This document shows, piece by piece, positions 17,806 through 26,410 of a stretch of 64,000 bases of DNA (position 1 is its first letter; every line of letters begins with the position of its first letter). The stretch lies in the NCBI GenBank assembly GCA_017470345.1, contig JAFUEP010000020.1:1-64000 (forward strand), in the 5' to 3' direction. The notes under the pieces are model-generated. The model was not told the DNA's origin and did not search any database. It worked only from the letters and a program-made list of their open reading frames with translations. The stretch comes from Prevotella sp. (GTDB lineage Bacteria; Bacteroidota; Bacteroidia; Bacteroidales; Bacteroidaceae). The translations under genes and the position numbers were made by a program.

Positions 17806-20373
17806 ATGAATAAGAAACGACTACTACTGGCCTGCATGCTCGTGACCACCATTGGCGTCGCGGCTCAGCGGATGCCTTTCCAAAATCCCGAACTTCCCAC
17901 CGAACAGCGCATCGACGACCTCCTGCAGCGGCTCACCCTCGAGGAGAAAGCCAGTCTGATGATGAACGAGTCGCCGGCCATCAAGCGCCTCGGCGTTCCC
18001 CGCTTTGAGTGGTGGAACGAGGCCCTCCACGGCGTGGGCCGCAACGGCTTTGCCACCGTCTTCCCCATCACCACGGGCATGGCCGCCTCATGGGACGACC
18101 AGCTCGTCGAGCAGGTCTTCACCGCTGTCAGCGACGAGGCGCGCGCCAAGAACACGCTGGCCCGCCGCAACGGCACCCTGAAGAAGTATGCCGGCCTGTC
18201 GTTCTGGACACCCAATATCAACATCTTCCGCGACCCGCGATGGGGACGCGGACAGGAGACCTACGGCGAGGACCCCTTCCTGACCAGTCGCATGGGCACG
18301 GCCGTCGTCCGCGGACTGCAGGGGCCCAAGGACGCCAAGTATCGCAAGCTGCTGGCCTGTGCCAAGCACTTCGCCGTGCATAGCGGTCCGGAGTGGAACC
18401 GCCATACGTTCAACATCGAGAACCTGCCTGAGCGCGACCTCTGGGAGACCTATCTGCCAGCCTTCAAGGCGCTCGTCGACGAGGGCGTGGCTGAGGTGAT
18501 GTGCGCCTATCAGCGCATTGACGGCGAGCCCTGCTGCGCCCAGAACCGCTACGAGCATCAGATCCTGAGGCAGGACTGGGGCTTCCGCGGACTCATCACG
18601 AGCGACTGCGGCGCCATCTGGGACTTCCTGCCCGACTATCACAACGTCTCGCCAGACGCCGTCAATGCCTCGGCCAAGGCTGTCCGTGCAGGCACTGACG
18701 TGGAGTGTGGCAACGCCTATCGCAAGCTGCCTGAGGCCGTCCGTCGCGGCGAGCTGTCGGAGCAGGACATCGACCGCAGTCTGCGCCGCCTGCTGCGCGC
18801 CCGCTTCGAGCTGGGCGACATGGACCCCGACGAACTGGTCGAGTGGACCCGCATCCCCACGAGCGTCATCGCCTCCCGTGAACATAAGCAGCTGGCTCTG
18901 CAGGTAGCCCGCGAGGGCATCGTCCTGCTGAAGAACAACGGCGTGCTGCCCCTCACCTCGAGCCTCGTCGTCATGGGGCCCAACGCCAACGACTCCGTCA
19001 TGATGTGGGGCAACTATGCCGGCTATCCCACCCAGACGACGACCATCCTGCAGGGCATCCGCCAGCGCTTCGGACAGGACGTGCGTTACATCCCTGGCTG
19101 CGACATCACCAGCCCCATGGTCACTGAGAGCCACTTCAACCTGCTGCGTACGCCCGACGGACGGCAGGGCATGGTCGGCACGTACTGGAACAACGAGACG
19201 ATGGAGGGCCAGCCCGTTGCCAACGTCGTCTATACGGAACCCATCAACCTGAGCAACGGCGGCGCCACGGTCTTTGCGCCAGGCGTCGAGCTCAACCACT
19301 TCTCCGCCCGCTATGAGGCCACGCTCCGCCCGGACCGCGACATGACGCTGGAGCTCTTCGTCGGAGCTGACGACATGATGCGCCTCTACGTCGACGGCGA
19401 CACGCTGGTCGACGTCTGGAAGTCGCGCAACCGCATCCAGGAAGGCACCGTCGAGCTCGACTTCAAGGCAGGGCGCGACTATCGCATCAGGGTCGACTAC
19501 AAGCAGACTGATGACATGGCGGCCATGCAGTTCGACGTCCGCCGCCGCTATACGCCCTCAACGGCCGACCTGCTCAGCCAGATCGGACAGGCCGAGACCA
19601 TCGTCTTCGCTGGCGGCATCTCGCCACGCGTCGAGGGCGAGCAGATGAAGGTCAGCGACCCAGGCTTCAAGGGCGGCGACCGCACCACCATCGAGCTGCC
19701 CGAGGTGCAGCGCCAGCTGCTGCGCACGCTCCATGAGGCCGGCAAGCGCGTCGTCTTCGTCAACTGCTCGGGCGGCGCCATTGCCCTGGAGCCCGAGGCC
19801 CGCGAGACCTGCGACGCCATTGTCCAGGCATGGTATGGCGGCGAGGCTGGCGGCGTGGCCCTGGCCGAGGTGCTCAGCGGCGACGTCAACCCCTCGGGCA
19901 AGCTGCCCATGACGTTCTATCGCGACGACTCGCAGCTGCCTGACTTCCTCGACTATCGCATGGCGGGCCGCACCTATCGCTACCTCCAGTCGGAGCCCCT
20001 CTTTGCCTTCGGCCATGGCCTGAGCTATACCACCTTCAACGTGTCGAAGCAGAAGGCCAAGGTCAGGGATGGCAAGCTCATCGTCACCTGCACCGTCGAG
20101 AACACTGGGGCGCGCGAGGGCACGGAGACCGTCCAGGTCTACCTCCGCCGCACGGCTGACGTCGAAGGTCCGCTGAAGACGCTCCGTGGCTATCAGCGCG
20201 TCACGCTGAAGCCCGGCGAGAAGAAGGTCGTCGCCCTGCAGCTGACGCGCGACGAGCTGGAGACATGGGATCCGCAGACCAACACGATGCGCGTCGTCCC
20301 CGGCCAGCACGAGGTCATGGTCGGCACGTCGAGTGCTGCCAGTCAGCTGAAGACCCTCAGAGTGAAACTATGA
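17806..20373 (+). CDS. Glycoside hydrolase family 3 (beta-xylosidase/beta-glucosidase type) with PA14 domain
   Basis: From the ATG at 17806 the protein has 855 residues with a signal peptide (MNKKRLLLACMLVTTIGVAA). The N-terminal GH3 barrel has KASLMMNESPAI, WWNEALHGVGRNG, FWTPNINIFRDPRWGRGQE and CAKHFAVHSGPE; the nucleophile is Asp267 in LITSDCGA. A PA14-type domain interrupts the second GH3 domain at about residues 490-585 (ELFVGADDMMRLYVDG). A fibronectin-III-like domain closes the protein (VTCTVENTGAREGTETVQVYL). A -7 element TACTTTTG lies at 17768-17775. It removes terminal sugars from plant oligosaccharides, probably in the periplasm. It shares a unit with the XylE-like porter downstream, which hints at xylose, but the substrate is unproven. 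Confidence 0.93.
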   Translation: MNKKRLLLACMLVTTIGVAAQRMPFQNPELPTEQRIDDLLQRLTLEEKASLMMNESPAIKRLGVPRFEWWNEALHGVGRNGFATVFPITTGMAASWDDQLVEQVFTAVSDEARAKNTLARRNGTLKKYAGLSFWTPNINIFRDPRWGRGQETYGEDPFLTSRMGTAVVRGLQGPKDAKYRKLLACAKHFAVHSGPEWNRHTFNIENLPERDLWETYLPAFKALVDEGVAEVMCAYQRIDGEPCCAQNRYEHQILRQDWGFRGLITSDCGAIWDFLPDYHNVSPDAVNASAKAVRAGTDVECGNAYRKLPEAVRRGELSEQDIDRSLRRLLRARFELGDMDPDELVEWTRIPTSVIASREHKQLALQVAREGIVLLKNNGVLPLTSSLVVMGPNANDSVMMWGNYAGYPTQTTTILQGIRQRFGQDVRYIPGCDITSPMVTESHFNLLRTPDGRQGMVGTYWNNETMEGQPVANVVYTEPINLSNGGATVFAPGVELNHFSARYEATLRPDRDMTLELFVGADDMMRLYVDGDTLVDVWKSRNRIQEGTVELDFKAGRDYRIRVDYKQTDDMAAMQFDVRRRYTPSTADLLSQIGQAETIVFAGGISPRVEGEQMKVSDPGFKGGDRTTIELPEVQRQLLRTLHEAGKRVVFVNCSGGAIALEPEARETCDAIVQAWYGGEAGGVALAEVLSGDVNPSGKLPMTFYRDDSQLPDFLDYRMAGRTYRYLQSEPLFAFGHGLSYTTFNVSKQKAKVRDGKLIVTCTVENTGAREGTETVQVYLRRTADVEGPLKTLRGYQRVTLKPGEKKVVALQLTRDELETWDPQTNTMRVVPGQHEVMVGTSSAASQLKTLRVKL

Positions 20374-20428
20374 ATGTACAATGTATAATGAACAATGTAC
20401 AATGAATACTGAGCAATAAACTAAAAAC
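20373..20428 (+). repeat. Degenerate 7-base tandem array after the GH3 gene
   Basis: Starting at the last base of the GH3 stop codon, units AATGTAC, AATGTAT, AATGAAC, AATGTAC, AATGAAT, then weaker units, follow each other in 7-base steps. No inverted partner array is visible before the porter gene begins at 20439. Confidence 0.7.
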
Positions 20429-20438
20429 ACATAAAGCT

Positions 20439-21908
20439 ATGAACAATGAACAAACCGGTAGCCGCGGCTACCTCATTTCGATCGTCATGGTGGCCGTGCT
20501 GGGCGGACTGCTCTTCGGCTACGACACGGCCGTCATCTCTGGCGCCGAGAAAGGCCTGCAGGCCTTCTTCATGGGAGCACAGGACTTCCAGTACACTGAC
20601 TACATGCACGGCTTCACCTCCTCCTCGGCCCTCATCGGATGCATCATCGGCTCGGCGCTGAGCGGACTGCTGGCTTCTCGGCTGGGCCGCAAGCGCGCCC
20701 TCATCGTCGCCGGTGTGCTGTTCTTCATCTCCGCCCTGGGCTCGATGGAGCCTGAGTTCCTGCTCTTCCAGCATGGCGTGCCCACGTATTCGCTGCTCGT
20801 CATGTTCAACATCTATCGCGTCATTGGCGGCATCGGCGTCGGACTGGCCTCGGCCATCTGCCCGATGTACATCGGCGAGGTGGCACCCAGCAACATCCGC
20901 GGCATGCTCGTCTCGTGGAACCAGTTTGCCATCATCTTCGGCCAGCTCGTCGTCTATTTTGTCAACTTCCTCATCCTCGGCGACCACACCAACCCCGTCA
21001 TCGAGCAGATCGGACAGGGCGTCAACGCCGTCGCCCCCGGCTCCGACCCCTGGACCATCCAGACCGGCTGGCGCTATATGTTCGGCTCGGAGGCCGTCCC
21101 CGCAGGATTGTTCGCCCTGCTCATCTGCTTCGTCCCTGAGACGCCGCGCTATCTCGTCATGGTGGGCCGCGACCAGAAGGCCCTCAGCATCCTTTCCAAG
21201 ATCAACGGCTCGCAGAAGGCCCGGCAGATCCTGCAGGACATCAAGGAGACCATCACCGTCCGCACCGAGCGACTCTTCACCTACGGCTACCTCTGCATCT
21301 TCGTGGGCATCATGCTCAGCGTCTTCCAGCAGGCCGTCGGCATCAACGCCGTGCTCTACTATGCCCCGCGCATCTTCGGCGACATGGGCATGACCAACCC
21401 GATGGTCAACACGGTCGTCATGGGCGTGGTCAACATCCTCTTCACGCTCGTCGCCGTCTTCACCGTCGAGAAGCTGGGCCGCAAGCCCCTGCTCATCTGC
21501 GGCTCCATCGGCATGGGCATCGGCGCACTGGGCGTCGCCCTCACCTTCGGCCATGCCGGCCTCGAGATGGTGACGATGCTCTCTATCATGGTCTACAGCG
21601 CCTCGTTCATGTTCTCATGGGGCCCCATCTGCTGGGTGCTCATCGCCGAGATCTTCCCCAACACCATCCGTGGCGCAGCCGTGGCCATCGCCGTGGCCTT
21701 CCAGTGGATCTTCAACTTCATCGTCTCGTCTTCGTTCGTGCCCATGTTCAACATGCACCTCACTGAGGGCGACGACTTCGGCCACTGGTTCACCTACGGC
21801 CTCTATGCCCTGATCTGCTTCATCGCAGCCCTGTTCGTATGGCGCCTCGTGCCTGAGACGAAAGGCAAGACGCTCGAGGACATGACCCGCCTCTGGAAGC
21901 GCAAGTAA
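20439..21908 (+). CDS. Sugar porter family MFS transporter (XylE-like)
   Basis: This 489-residue protein has twelve predicted membrane helices and the sugar-porter signatures: GGLLFGYDTAVISGA near residue 25, GRKRAL after helix 2, PMYIGEVAPSNIRG near 145, QQAVGINAVLYYAPRIF near 295, and PETKGKTLEDM close to the C-terminus. Such porters bring sugar in with a proton. XylE-type proteins carry xylose, which would fit the GH3 gene 65 bases upstream on the same strand, but the family also takes glucose, arabinose and others. A strong hairpin follows at 21933-21969. Confidence 0.9.
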   Translation: MNNEQTGSRGYLISIVMVAVLGGLLFGYDTAVISGAEKGLQAFFMGAQDFQYTDYMHGFTSSSALIGCIIGSALSGLLASRLGRKRALIVAGVLFFISALGSMEPEFLLFQHGVPTYSLLVMFNIYRVIGGIGVGLASAICPMYIGEVAPSNIRGMLVSWNQFAIIFGQLVVYFVNFLILGDHTNPVIEQIGQGVNAVAPGSDPWTIQTGWRYMFGSEAVPAGLFALLICFVPETPRYLVMVGRDQKALSILSKINGSQKARQILQDIKETITVRTERLFTYGYLCIFVGIMLSVFQQAVGINAVLYYAPRIFGDMGMTNPMVNTVVMGVVNILFTLVAVFTVEKLGRKPLLICGSIGMGIGALGVALTFGHAGLEMVTMLSIMVYSASFMFSWGPICWVLIAEIFPNTIRGAAVAIAVAFQWIFNFIVSSSFVPMFNMHLTEGDDFGHWFTYGLYALICFIAALFVWRLVPETKGKTLEDMTRLWKRK

Positions 21909-21932
21909 GAGTGTACGGATACTGACGTTCTG

Positions 21933-21969
21933 ACAGCCCCGATGTGACACAATGTCGCGTCGGGGCTGT
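21933..21969 (+). terminator. Terminator-like hairpin after the porter gene
   Basis: ACAGCCCCGA pairs with TCGGGGCTGT, with an inner GACA/TGTC pairing. Only a short T stretch follows (TTTGG), so termination strength is uncertain. Confidence 0.55.
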
Positions 21970-21970
21970 T

Positions 21971-21985
21971 TGGCATCGCTTTTGC
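21971..21985 (+). promoter_or_regulatory. Possible sigma-54-type promoter for hsp20
   Basis: TGGCATCGCTTTTGC matches the -24/-12 pattern (GG and GC with ten bases between them; TGGCA and TTGC both intact). No TAnnTTTG element is evident closer to the gene. The distance to the ATG at 22068 is about 80 bases. This is a motif match only. Confidence 0.35.
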
Positions 21986-22067
21986 GTCTATCATGGTGAG
22001 CGCCGATGAGAGGAGCTCGGAAAGAACATAACAAAACAACAATTAATAAACATAGGAGGACAAAACT

Positions 22068-22496
22068 ATGACACCAATGATGAGACGTAACGCAGCTTGG
22101 CTGCCCAGTGTTTTCAACGATTTGTTTGACAACGAGTTTATGCCGAAGGCTAACTGCACCGCTCCGGCCATCAACGTCAAGGAGACCGACAAGGCCTACA
22201 TCGTGGAGCTGGCCGCTCCGGGCATGAAGAAGGAAGACTTCAACGTCCACATCAACGACGAGGGCAACCTCATCATCAAGATGGAGCAGAAGGAGGAGAA
22301 GAAGGACGAGGACAAGTCGACGCGCTATCTGCGCCGCGAGTTCTCCTACTCGAAGTACGAGCAGACGCTCATCCTGCCTGACGACGTGGAGCGCGACCAG
22401 ATCAAGGCCCGTGTGGAGCACGGCGTGCTGACGGTCGAGCTGCCCAAGCACGAGGAGGAGAAGGTGAAGGTGAGCCGTCAGATTGAGATCGGCTGA
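22068..22496 (+). CDS. Small heat shock protein, Hsp20/alpha-crystallin family
   Basis: This 142-residue protein is an ATP-independent chaperone that holds unfolding proteins. The alpha-crystallin domain spans about residues 30-130 (APAINVKETDKAYIVELAAPGMKKEDFNV, read in pieces as VELAAPGMKKEDF and then IKARVEHGVLTVELPK near 117), with the typical A-x-x-x-G-V-L pattern represented by VEHGVLTV. The N-terminus has the LPSVFNDLFDNEF arm common in Bacteroidetes homologues. An unusually strong Shine-Dalgarno for this group (AGGAGGA, 22054-22060) supports the start, and a symmetrical terminator follows. Confidence 0.93.
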   Translation: MTPMMRRNAAWLPSVFNDLFDNEFMPKANCTAPAINVKETDKAYIVELAAPGMKKEDFNVHINDEGNLIIKMEQKEEKKDEDKSTRYLRREFSYSKYEQTLILPDDVERDQIKARVEHGVLTVELPKHEEEKVKVSRQIEIG

Positions 22497-22520
22497 TCCC
22501 TTTTCGATTAGTTGCCAGAA

Positions 22521-22560
22521 AAAAAGTGAGACCCGCATCGCGCGGGTCTCACTTTTTATT
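22521..22560. terminator. Bidirectional rho-independent terminator after hsp20
   Basis: AAAAAGTGAGACCCGC and GCGGGTCTCACTTTTT form a perfect 16-bp inverted repeat with a 5-base loop, giving A-runs before and T-runs after the stem. Confidence 0.9.
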
Positions 22561-22575
22561 TGTAATTTTGCAGCC

Positions 22576-24003
22576 ATGTTTGTCCTATTGACCATTCTTG
22601 TCTATTTCGCCGTCCTGCTTGCCGTCAGCCGCATGACGGCCCGTCGCAACGCAGGCAACGACACCTTCTTCCGCGCCGAGCGGCGCTCGCCGTGGTTCAT
22701 GGTGGCCTTCGGCATGGTGGGCGCTTCCATCTCGGGCGTCACGTTCGTCTCCGTCCCTGGCATGGTGCTCACCAGCGGCATGGCCTACCTGCAGCTCTGC
22801 ATGGGCTTCATCCTGGGCTATGTGGCCGTCGCGTTCGTCCTGTTGCCCGTCTACTATCGGCTCAACCTCACGTCCATCTATACCTACCTGGGCCAGCGTC
22901 TGGGGCGCAGCTCCTACCTCAGCGGCGCCTGGTTCTTCCTGCTGTCGAAGCTGGTGGGGTCGGCCGTCAAGTTCTACGTCGTCTGCATGATCCTCCAGCA
23001 GTTCGTGCTCGACGCCCTCGGCGTGCCCTTTTGGGCGAACGCCGTGGCGATGGTGGCGCTCATCTGGCTCTATACGCGGCGGGGTGGGGTGCGCACGCTC
23101 GTGTTCACCGATGTGTTGCAGACGACGTGTCTCTTCGCCTCGCTCCTCCTTATTATATATATGGTCATGCGGCAACTGGGACTCCAGCCCGCCGAAGCCC
23201 TGCAGGCCGTCGTGGCCGACGGGCGCAGCCGCATCTTCGTCTTCGACGACTGGACCAGCCGCACCTATTTCTGGAAACAGCTGCTCAGCGGCGCCTTCAT
23301 CGTCGTCGTCATGACGGGCCTCGACCAGGACATGATGCAGAAGAACCTGACCTGCCGCACGCTGCGCGACGCTCAGAAGGACATGTGCAGCTACGGGCTG
23401 GCCTTCCTGCCTGCCAACTTCCTCTTCCTGGCGCTCGGCGTGCTGCTGGCCCAGCTGGCCGAGGGCAGCGGGGTGGGGCTGCCCGCCAAGGGCGACGAAC
23501 TGCTGCCCGCCTTCGTCCAGGGAGCGGGCACGATGGTGACCGTCCTGTTCACGCTCGGCATCGTCGCCGCCTCGTTCTCGTCGGCCGACTCGGCCCTGAC
23601 GTCGCTGACGACGAGCTATTGCGTCGACATCCGCCAGCGGCCCGCCGACGAGCCGCTGCGCAAGCGCGCCCACCTGACGATCTGCCTCCTCTTCGTGGTC
23701 TTCATCCTCTTGTTCCGCGCCGCAGGCAGCTCGTCGCTCATCGACGCCATCTACACCATCGTCAGCTATACCTACGGCCCCTTGCTCGGCCTCTTCGCCT
23801 TCGGACTTTTCACGCGTCGCAGCGTGCGCGACCGCCTGGTGCCCGTCGTCTGCCTCGCCTCACCACTGCTCTGCTATGCTGTCGACCGCCTGGCCGCCGC
23901 CCGCTTCGACTATCACTTCGGCTACGAACTGCTGCTCGTCAACGGCCTGCTGACCTTCGTCGGACTGATGGCCCTCCCGGCCCGCCGAGCCAAGCCGCAA
24001 TAA
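22576..24003 (+). CDS. Sodium:solute symporter family protein
   Basis: From the ATG at 22576 the protein has 475 residues and about thirteen hydrophobic segments. SSS-family features include FFRAERRSPWFMVAFGMVGASISGVTFVS, read in pieces as RSPWFMVAFGM and GASISGVTFVS near 55, GYVAVAFVLLPVYYRL near 95, a GLDQDMMQKNLTCR block near 250, and FSSADSALTSLTTSY near 335, which carries the second sodium site serines. It imports a small solute with sodium; the solute cannot be told. The -7 element TAATTTTG (22563-22570) ends only 5 bases before the ATG, so the mRNA may be leaderless. An upstream in-frame start at 22483 runs through the hsp20 end and terminator and is rejected. Confidence 0.88.
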   Translation: MFVLLTILVYFAVLLAVSRMTARRNAGNDTFFRAERRSPWFMVAFGMVGASISGVTFVSVPGMVLTSGMAYLQLCMGFILGYVAVAFVLLPVYYRLNLTSIYTYLGQRLGRSSYLSGAWFFLLSKLVGSAVKFYVVCMILQQFVLDALGVPFWANAVAMVALIWLYTRRGGVRTLVFTDVLQTTCLFASLLLIIYMVMRQLGLQPAEALQAVVADGRSRIFVFDDWTSRTYFWKQLLSGAFIVVVMTGLDQDMMQKNLTCRTLRDAQKDMCSYGLAFLPANFLFLALGVLLAQLAEGSGVGLPAKGDELLPAFVQGAGTMVTVLFTLGIVAASFSSADSALTSLTTSYCVDIRQRPADEPLRKRAHLTICLLFVVFILLFRAAGSSSLIDAIYTIVSYTYGPLLGLFAFGLFTRRSVRDRLVPVVCLASPLLCYAVDRLAAARFDYHFGYELLLVNGLLTFVGLMALPARRAKPQ

Positions 24004-24085
24004 TCCTCATTTTGTCGTGATTTTTCTAAGTATTTGTCTTAAAAAGAGAACCCGTTGATAATTAGGATTTTATGAAACGGCTTCA

Positions 24086-24173
24086 GAGAAGCGGCGCTTT
24101 TCGATGAGAGAAGTGCCGCTTTTCGGGTAGAGAAGCGGTGCTTTTCGGGTCGGGAAGCGGTGCTTTGTTGGCG
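24086..24173 (+). repeat. Cluster 1 of the 22-base hairpin repeat (four units)
   Basis: Four units start at 24086, 24108, 24130 and 24152, exactly 22 bases apart. The common part is GAGAAGCGGTGCTTTTCG plus four variable bases. Each unit contains AAG-N5-CTT with N5 = CGGCG, TGCCG, CGGTG and CGGTG. Units 1 and 2 can pair with each other. Related clusters lie at 46954 and 56669. Confidence 0.85.
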
Positions 24174-24538
24174 CCAGTCCTACAGTATGTCAAATAAATT
24201 CTGAACTTCTCCGCCTTCGTCCGCTAACATTTTCATAATGCAGACAAACAGTTGTGCTGTTCAGCTAATCGAGAAAACGGCAGCCTTCGGCTGGAAATTC
24301 TTCAAAATTTAAAACAAAATTGAAAAAGTGACAAGTTTAAATGCCCAAAATGAAAAATTTTGAATCTATTTTGAAAAATTTCCCGCCGCAGGCGGTTCGG
24401 TTCGCAACTCGATTAGTTACCTCAGCCAACTGCTTTGCGGTTATGAATGATTCAGGTTAAAATAATTAGCCTGCGACGGAGCATTTTCCGAAAATAATGC
24501 GTATCTTTGCAACTCCAACTAATAAAAATATTATCCAA
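24174..24538 (+). other. AT-rich intergenic stretch without a recognisable gene
   Basis: The base composition drops sharply compared with its neighbours. I find no credible frame. CTAATCGAG (about 24266-24274) and CTCGATTAG (about 24408-24416) are inverted copies 130 bases apart, and between them lie A/T runs around AAATTTTGAA motifs. This could be a degraded insertion. At the end a -7 element TATCTTTG (24502-24509) serves the next gene. Confidence 0.5.
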
Positions 24539-26086
24539 ATGAAAAAAGCATTACTGTCATTACTGCTGCTCCTGACAGCAACAGCCGTGAGCGCACAGGA
24601 AATCGTCAAGGGCGACATGAACGGCGACGACGAGATTTCTGTAGCCGATGTGACAAGTCTGGTGGAAGTCGCCCTGGGCCGGTCGCCCAAGCAGACCATC
24701 AGCCTGGGCGTCGACCCCTACAAGGTTGACAACACCCTGGTCGTCGGCATGTGGTATGCCCCCGACGGCACCTCGTTCACGCTCAGTGAGGACGGCACGA
24801 CCACTTATCCCGGCGCTGCCACCTATAAGTTCCGCTATCATGTCGGCATGCTCACCTTCTACGACGCGTCGGGCAAGGCCGTCAAGGTGCTGGGCGTCGT
24901 CGAGACGGATCCCAGCTACCTCTTGCTGCTCGACTATGCCACGGGTGCCTGCACGTACTACACCAATTCTTCTGCGCTCGTCTCCGCCATCGCGATGAGC
25001 GAGCCTACGCTGACCCTGAACTCCGGTTTGACGGCCCAGCTGACTGTCAGCGTCACGCCTCCCGATGCGCTCAGCACGTCAGTCGTGTGGTCGAGCAGCA
25101 ACGAGACCGTGGCCACCGTCGACCAGAACGGCCTCGTGACAGCTGTGGCCGGCGGCACCTGCACCATCACCGCCACTGCCACCGATGTCAGCGGAAAGAC
25201 GGCCACGTGCGAGGTGACCGTCATCCAGCTGGTGACAAGCATCGAGCTGTCGCAGACAAGTGTGGTATTAGAAAAGGATGCTCTTGTTCGACTGACTGCT
25301 ACCGTGCTGCCAGTGAATGCTTCAAACAAAAATATCGTTTGGAAAAGCGACAATGAATCTGTTGCGGGGGTTATCCAAGGAGCTGTGGTTGCCATGGGTG
25401 GCTATGGTACTGCCATTATTACTTGCGAGGCTGCCGATGGTAGTGGAGTGAAGGCTACCTGTAGCATACTTGTTCCTGAGTATGTCGACCTCGGCTTGCC
25501 CTCCGGCACACTGTGGGCCACGTGCAACATCGGTGCTTCGAGCCCCGAGGACTACGGCGACTACTTCGCGTGGGGTGAGACAACGGGCTACAACGACGGA
25601 AAGACTTTTTTCGACTGGAGCACCTACAAGTGGTGCAACGGCGATTGGAACAAACAGACGAAATATTGCCCGAACAGCGAGTATGGCAATAATGGTTATA
25701 CAGACAATCTGAAAGAGCTGGAGGCTGCAGACGATGCTGCCTACGTCAACTGGGGCCCTGCTTGGCGCATGCCGAGCAAGGAACAGCTTGCAGAGCTGAT
25801 CAACAGCAGCTACACCACCACTACATGGACCACCCAAAACGGCGTGAACGGACTACTGATTACCAGCAATACGAATGGCAATTCCGTTTTCCTGCCCGCC
25901 GCAGGCTACCGAAAAGACGGTTCGCTCATTTACGCAGGTTCGAAAGGCTACTGCTTGTCGCGCACGCTCTACGAGTACGGCCCGAACCTCGCTCGCAGCC
26001 TGTACTTCTATTCGAGCGACATCGACACGGAAAATTACTACCGCTACCTCGGGGTATCGGTGCGCCCTGTGCGGTCCTCAGAATGA
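24539..26086 (+). CDS. Secreted surface protein with dockerin-like, BIG2-type and FISUMP-type domains
   Basis: From the ATG at 24539 the product has 515 residues with a signal peptide (MKKALLSLLLLLTATAVSA). Residues about 20-45 hold a calcium-loop repeat GDMNGDDEISVADVT like half a dockerin. Two bacterial Ig-like (BIG2) domains follow at about 155-235 and 236-315 (VVWSSSNETVATVDQNG; IVWKSDNESVAGV). The rest is a FISUMP-like domain: YVDLGLPSGTLWATCNIGAS, YFAWGETTGY, WRMPSKEQLAELI, FLPAAGYR and the end YRYLGVSVRPVR. Codon usage in the second Ig-like domain (about 25250-25470) is poorer in G/C than the rest, suggesting a domain acquired separately. It is probably displayed on or released from the cell; the function is unknown. 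Confidence 0.85.
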   Translation: MKKALLSLLLLLTATAVSAQEIVKGDMNGDDEISVADVTSLVEVALGRSPKQTISLGVDPYKVDNTLVVGMWYAPDGTSFTLSEDGTTTYPGAATYKFRYHVGMLTFYDASGKAVKVLGVVETDPSYLLLLDYATGACTYYTNSSALVSAIAMSEPTLTLNSGLTAQLTVSVTPPDALSTSVVWSSSNETVATVDQNGLVTAVAGGTCTITATATDVSGKTATCEVTVIQLVTSIELSQTSVVLEKDALVRLTATVLPVNASNKNIVWKSDNESVAGVIQGAVVAMGGYGTAIITCEAADGSGVKATCSILVPEYVDLGLPSGTLWATCNIGASSPEDYGDYFAWGETTGYNDGKTFFDWSTYKWCNGDWNKQTKYCPNSEYGNNGYTDNLKELEAADDAAYVNWGPAWRMPSKEQLAELINSSYTTTTWTTQNGVNGLLITSNTNGNSVFLPAAGYRKDGSLIYAGSKGYCLSRTLYEYGPNLARSLYFYSSDIDTENYYRYLGVSVRPVRSSE

Positions 26087-26092
26087 AATGTT

Positions 26093-26398
26093 ATGGCAAA
26101 AGAACAGACAGGCATACGCGAGCGGCAGCGCACCGACCTGCGCGAGCCGCGACGCTACAAGGTGATCATCTACAACGACGACTTCACGACGATGGACTTC
26201 GTCGTGAGGATCCTCATGCAGGTGTTTTTCAAGAGCGAGGCTGAGGCCGAGGCCCTCATGCTGCAGGTGCACCACGGCGACAAGGCCGTCGTGGGCATCT
26301 ACAGCTACGACGTGGCCACGTCGAAGGTGCGCAAGGCCACCGACATGGCTCGCGAGTCGGGATTCCCGCTGCGACTGACCGTCGAGCCTGAAGAATAA
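26093..26398 (+). CDS. clpS: ATP-dependent Clp protease adaptor ClpS
   Basis: This 101-residue protein binds N-degron substrates (N-terminal Leu, Phe, Tyr, Trp) and passes them to ClpAP. It shows the core YKVIIYNDDFTTMDFVV (residues about 22-38, with the N-D-D and the acidic ligand pocket), the helix AEALMLQVHHGDKAVVGIYS and the end RLTVEPEE. The N-terminal 20 residues are charged and flexible, as usual. It lies 12 bases upstream of clpA and starts 6 bases after the FISUMP gene, so it could be read through from that gene. Confidence 0.95.
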   Translation: MAKEQTGIRERQRTDLREPRRYKVIIYNDDFTTMDFVVRILMQVFFKSEAEAEALMLQVHHGDKAVVGIYSYDVATSKVRKATDMARESGFPLRLTVEPEE

Positions 26399-26410
26399 AA
26401 AGAAACAGAA

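Noticed and set aside
18088..19299. 403-residue minus-strand frame opposite the GH3 gene, and other long antisense frames opposite GC-rich genes
   Set aside because: In high-GC3 genes the opposite strand stays open by chance; these frames have low-complexity Val/Leu/Asp-rich products, no family motifs, and the plus-strand genes are unequivocal.
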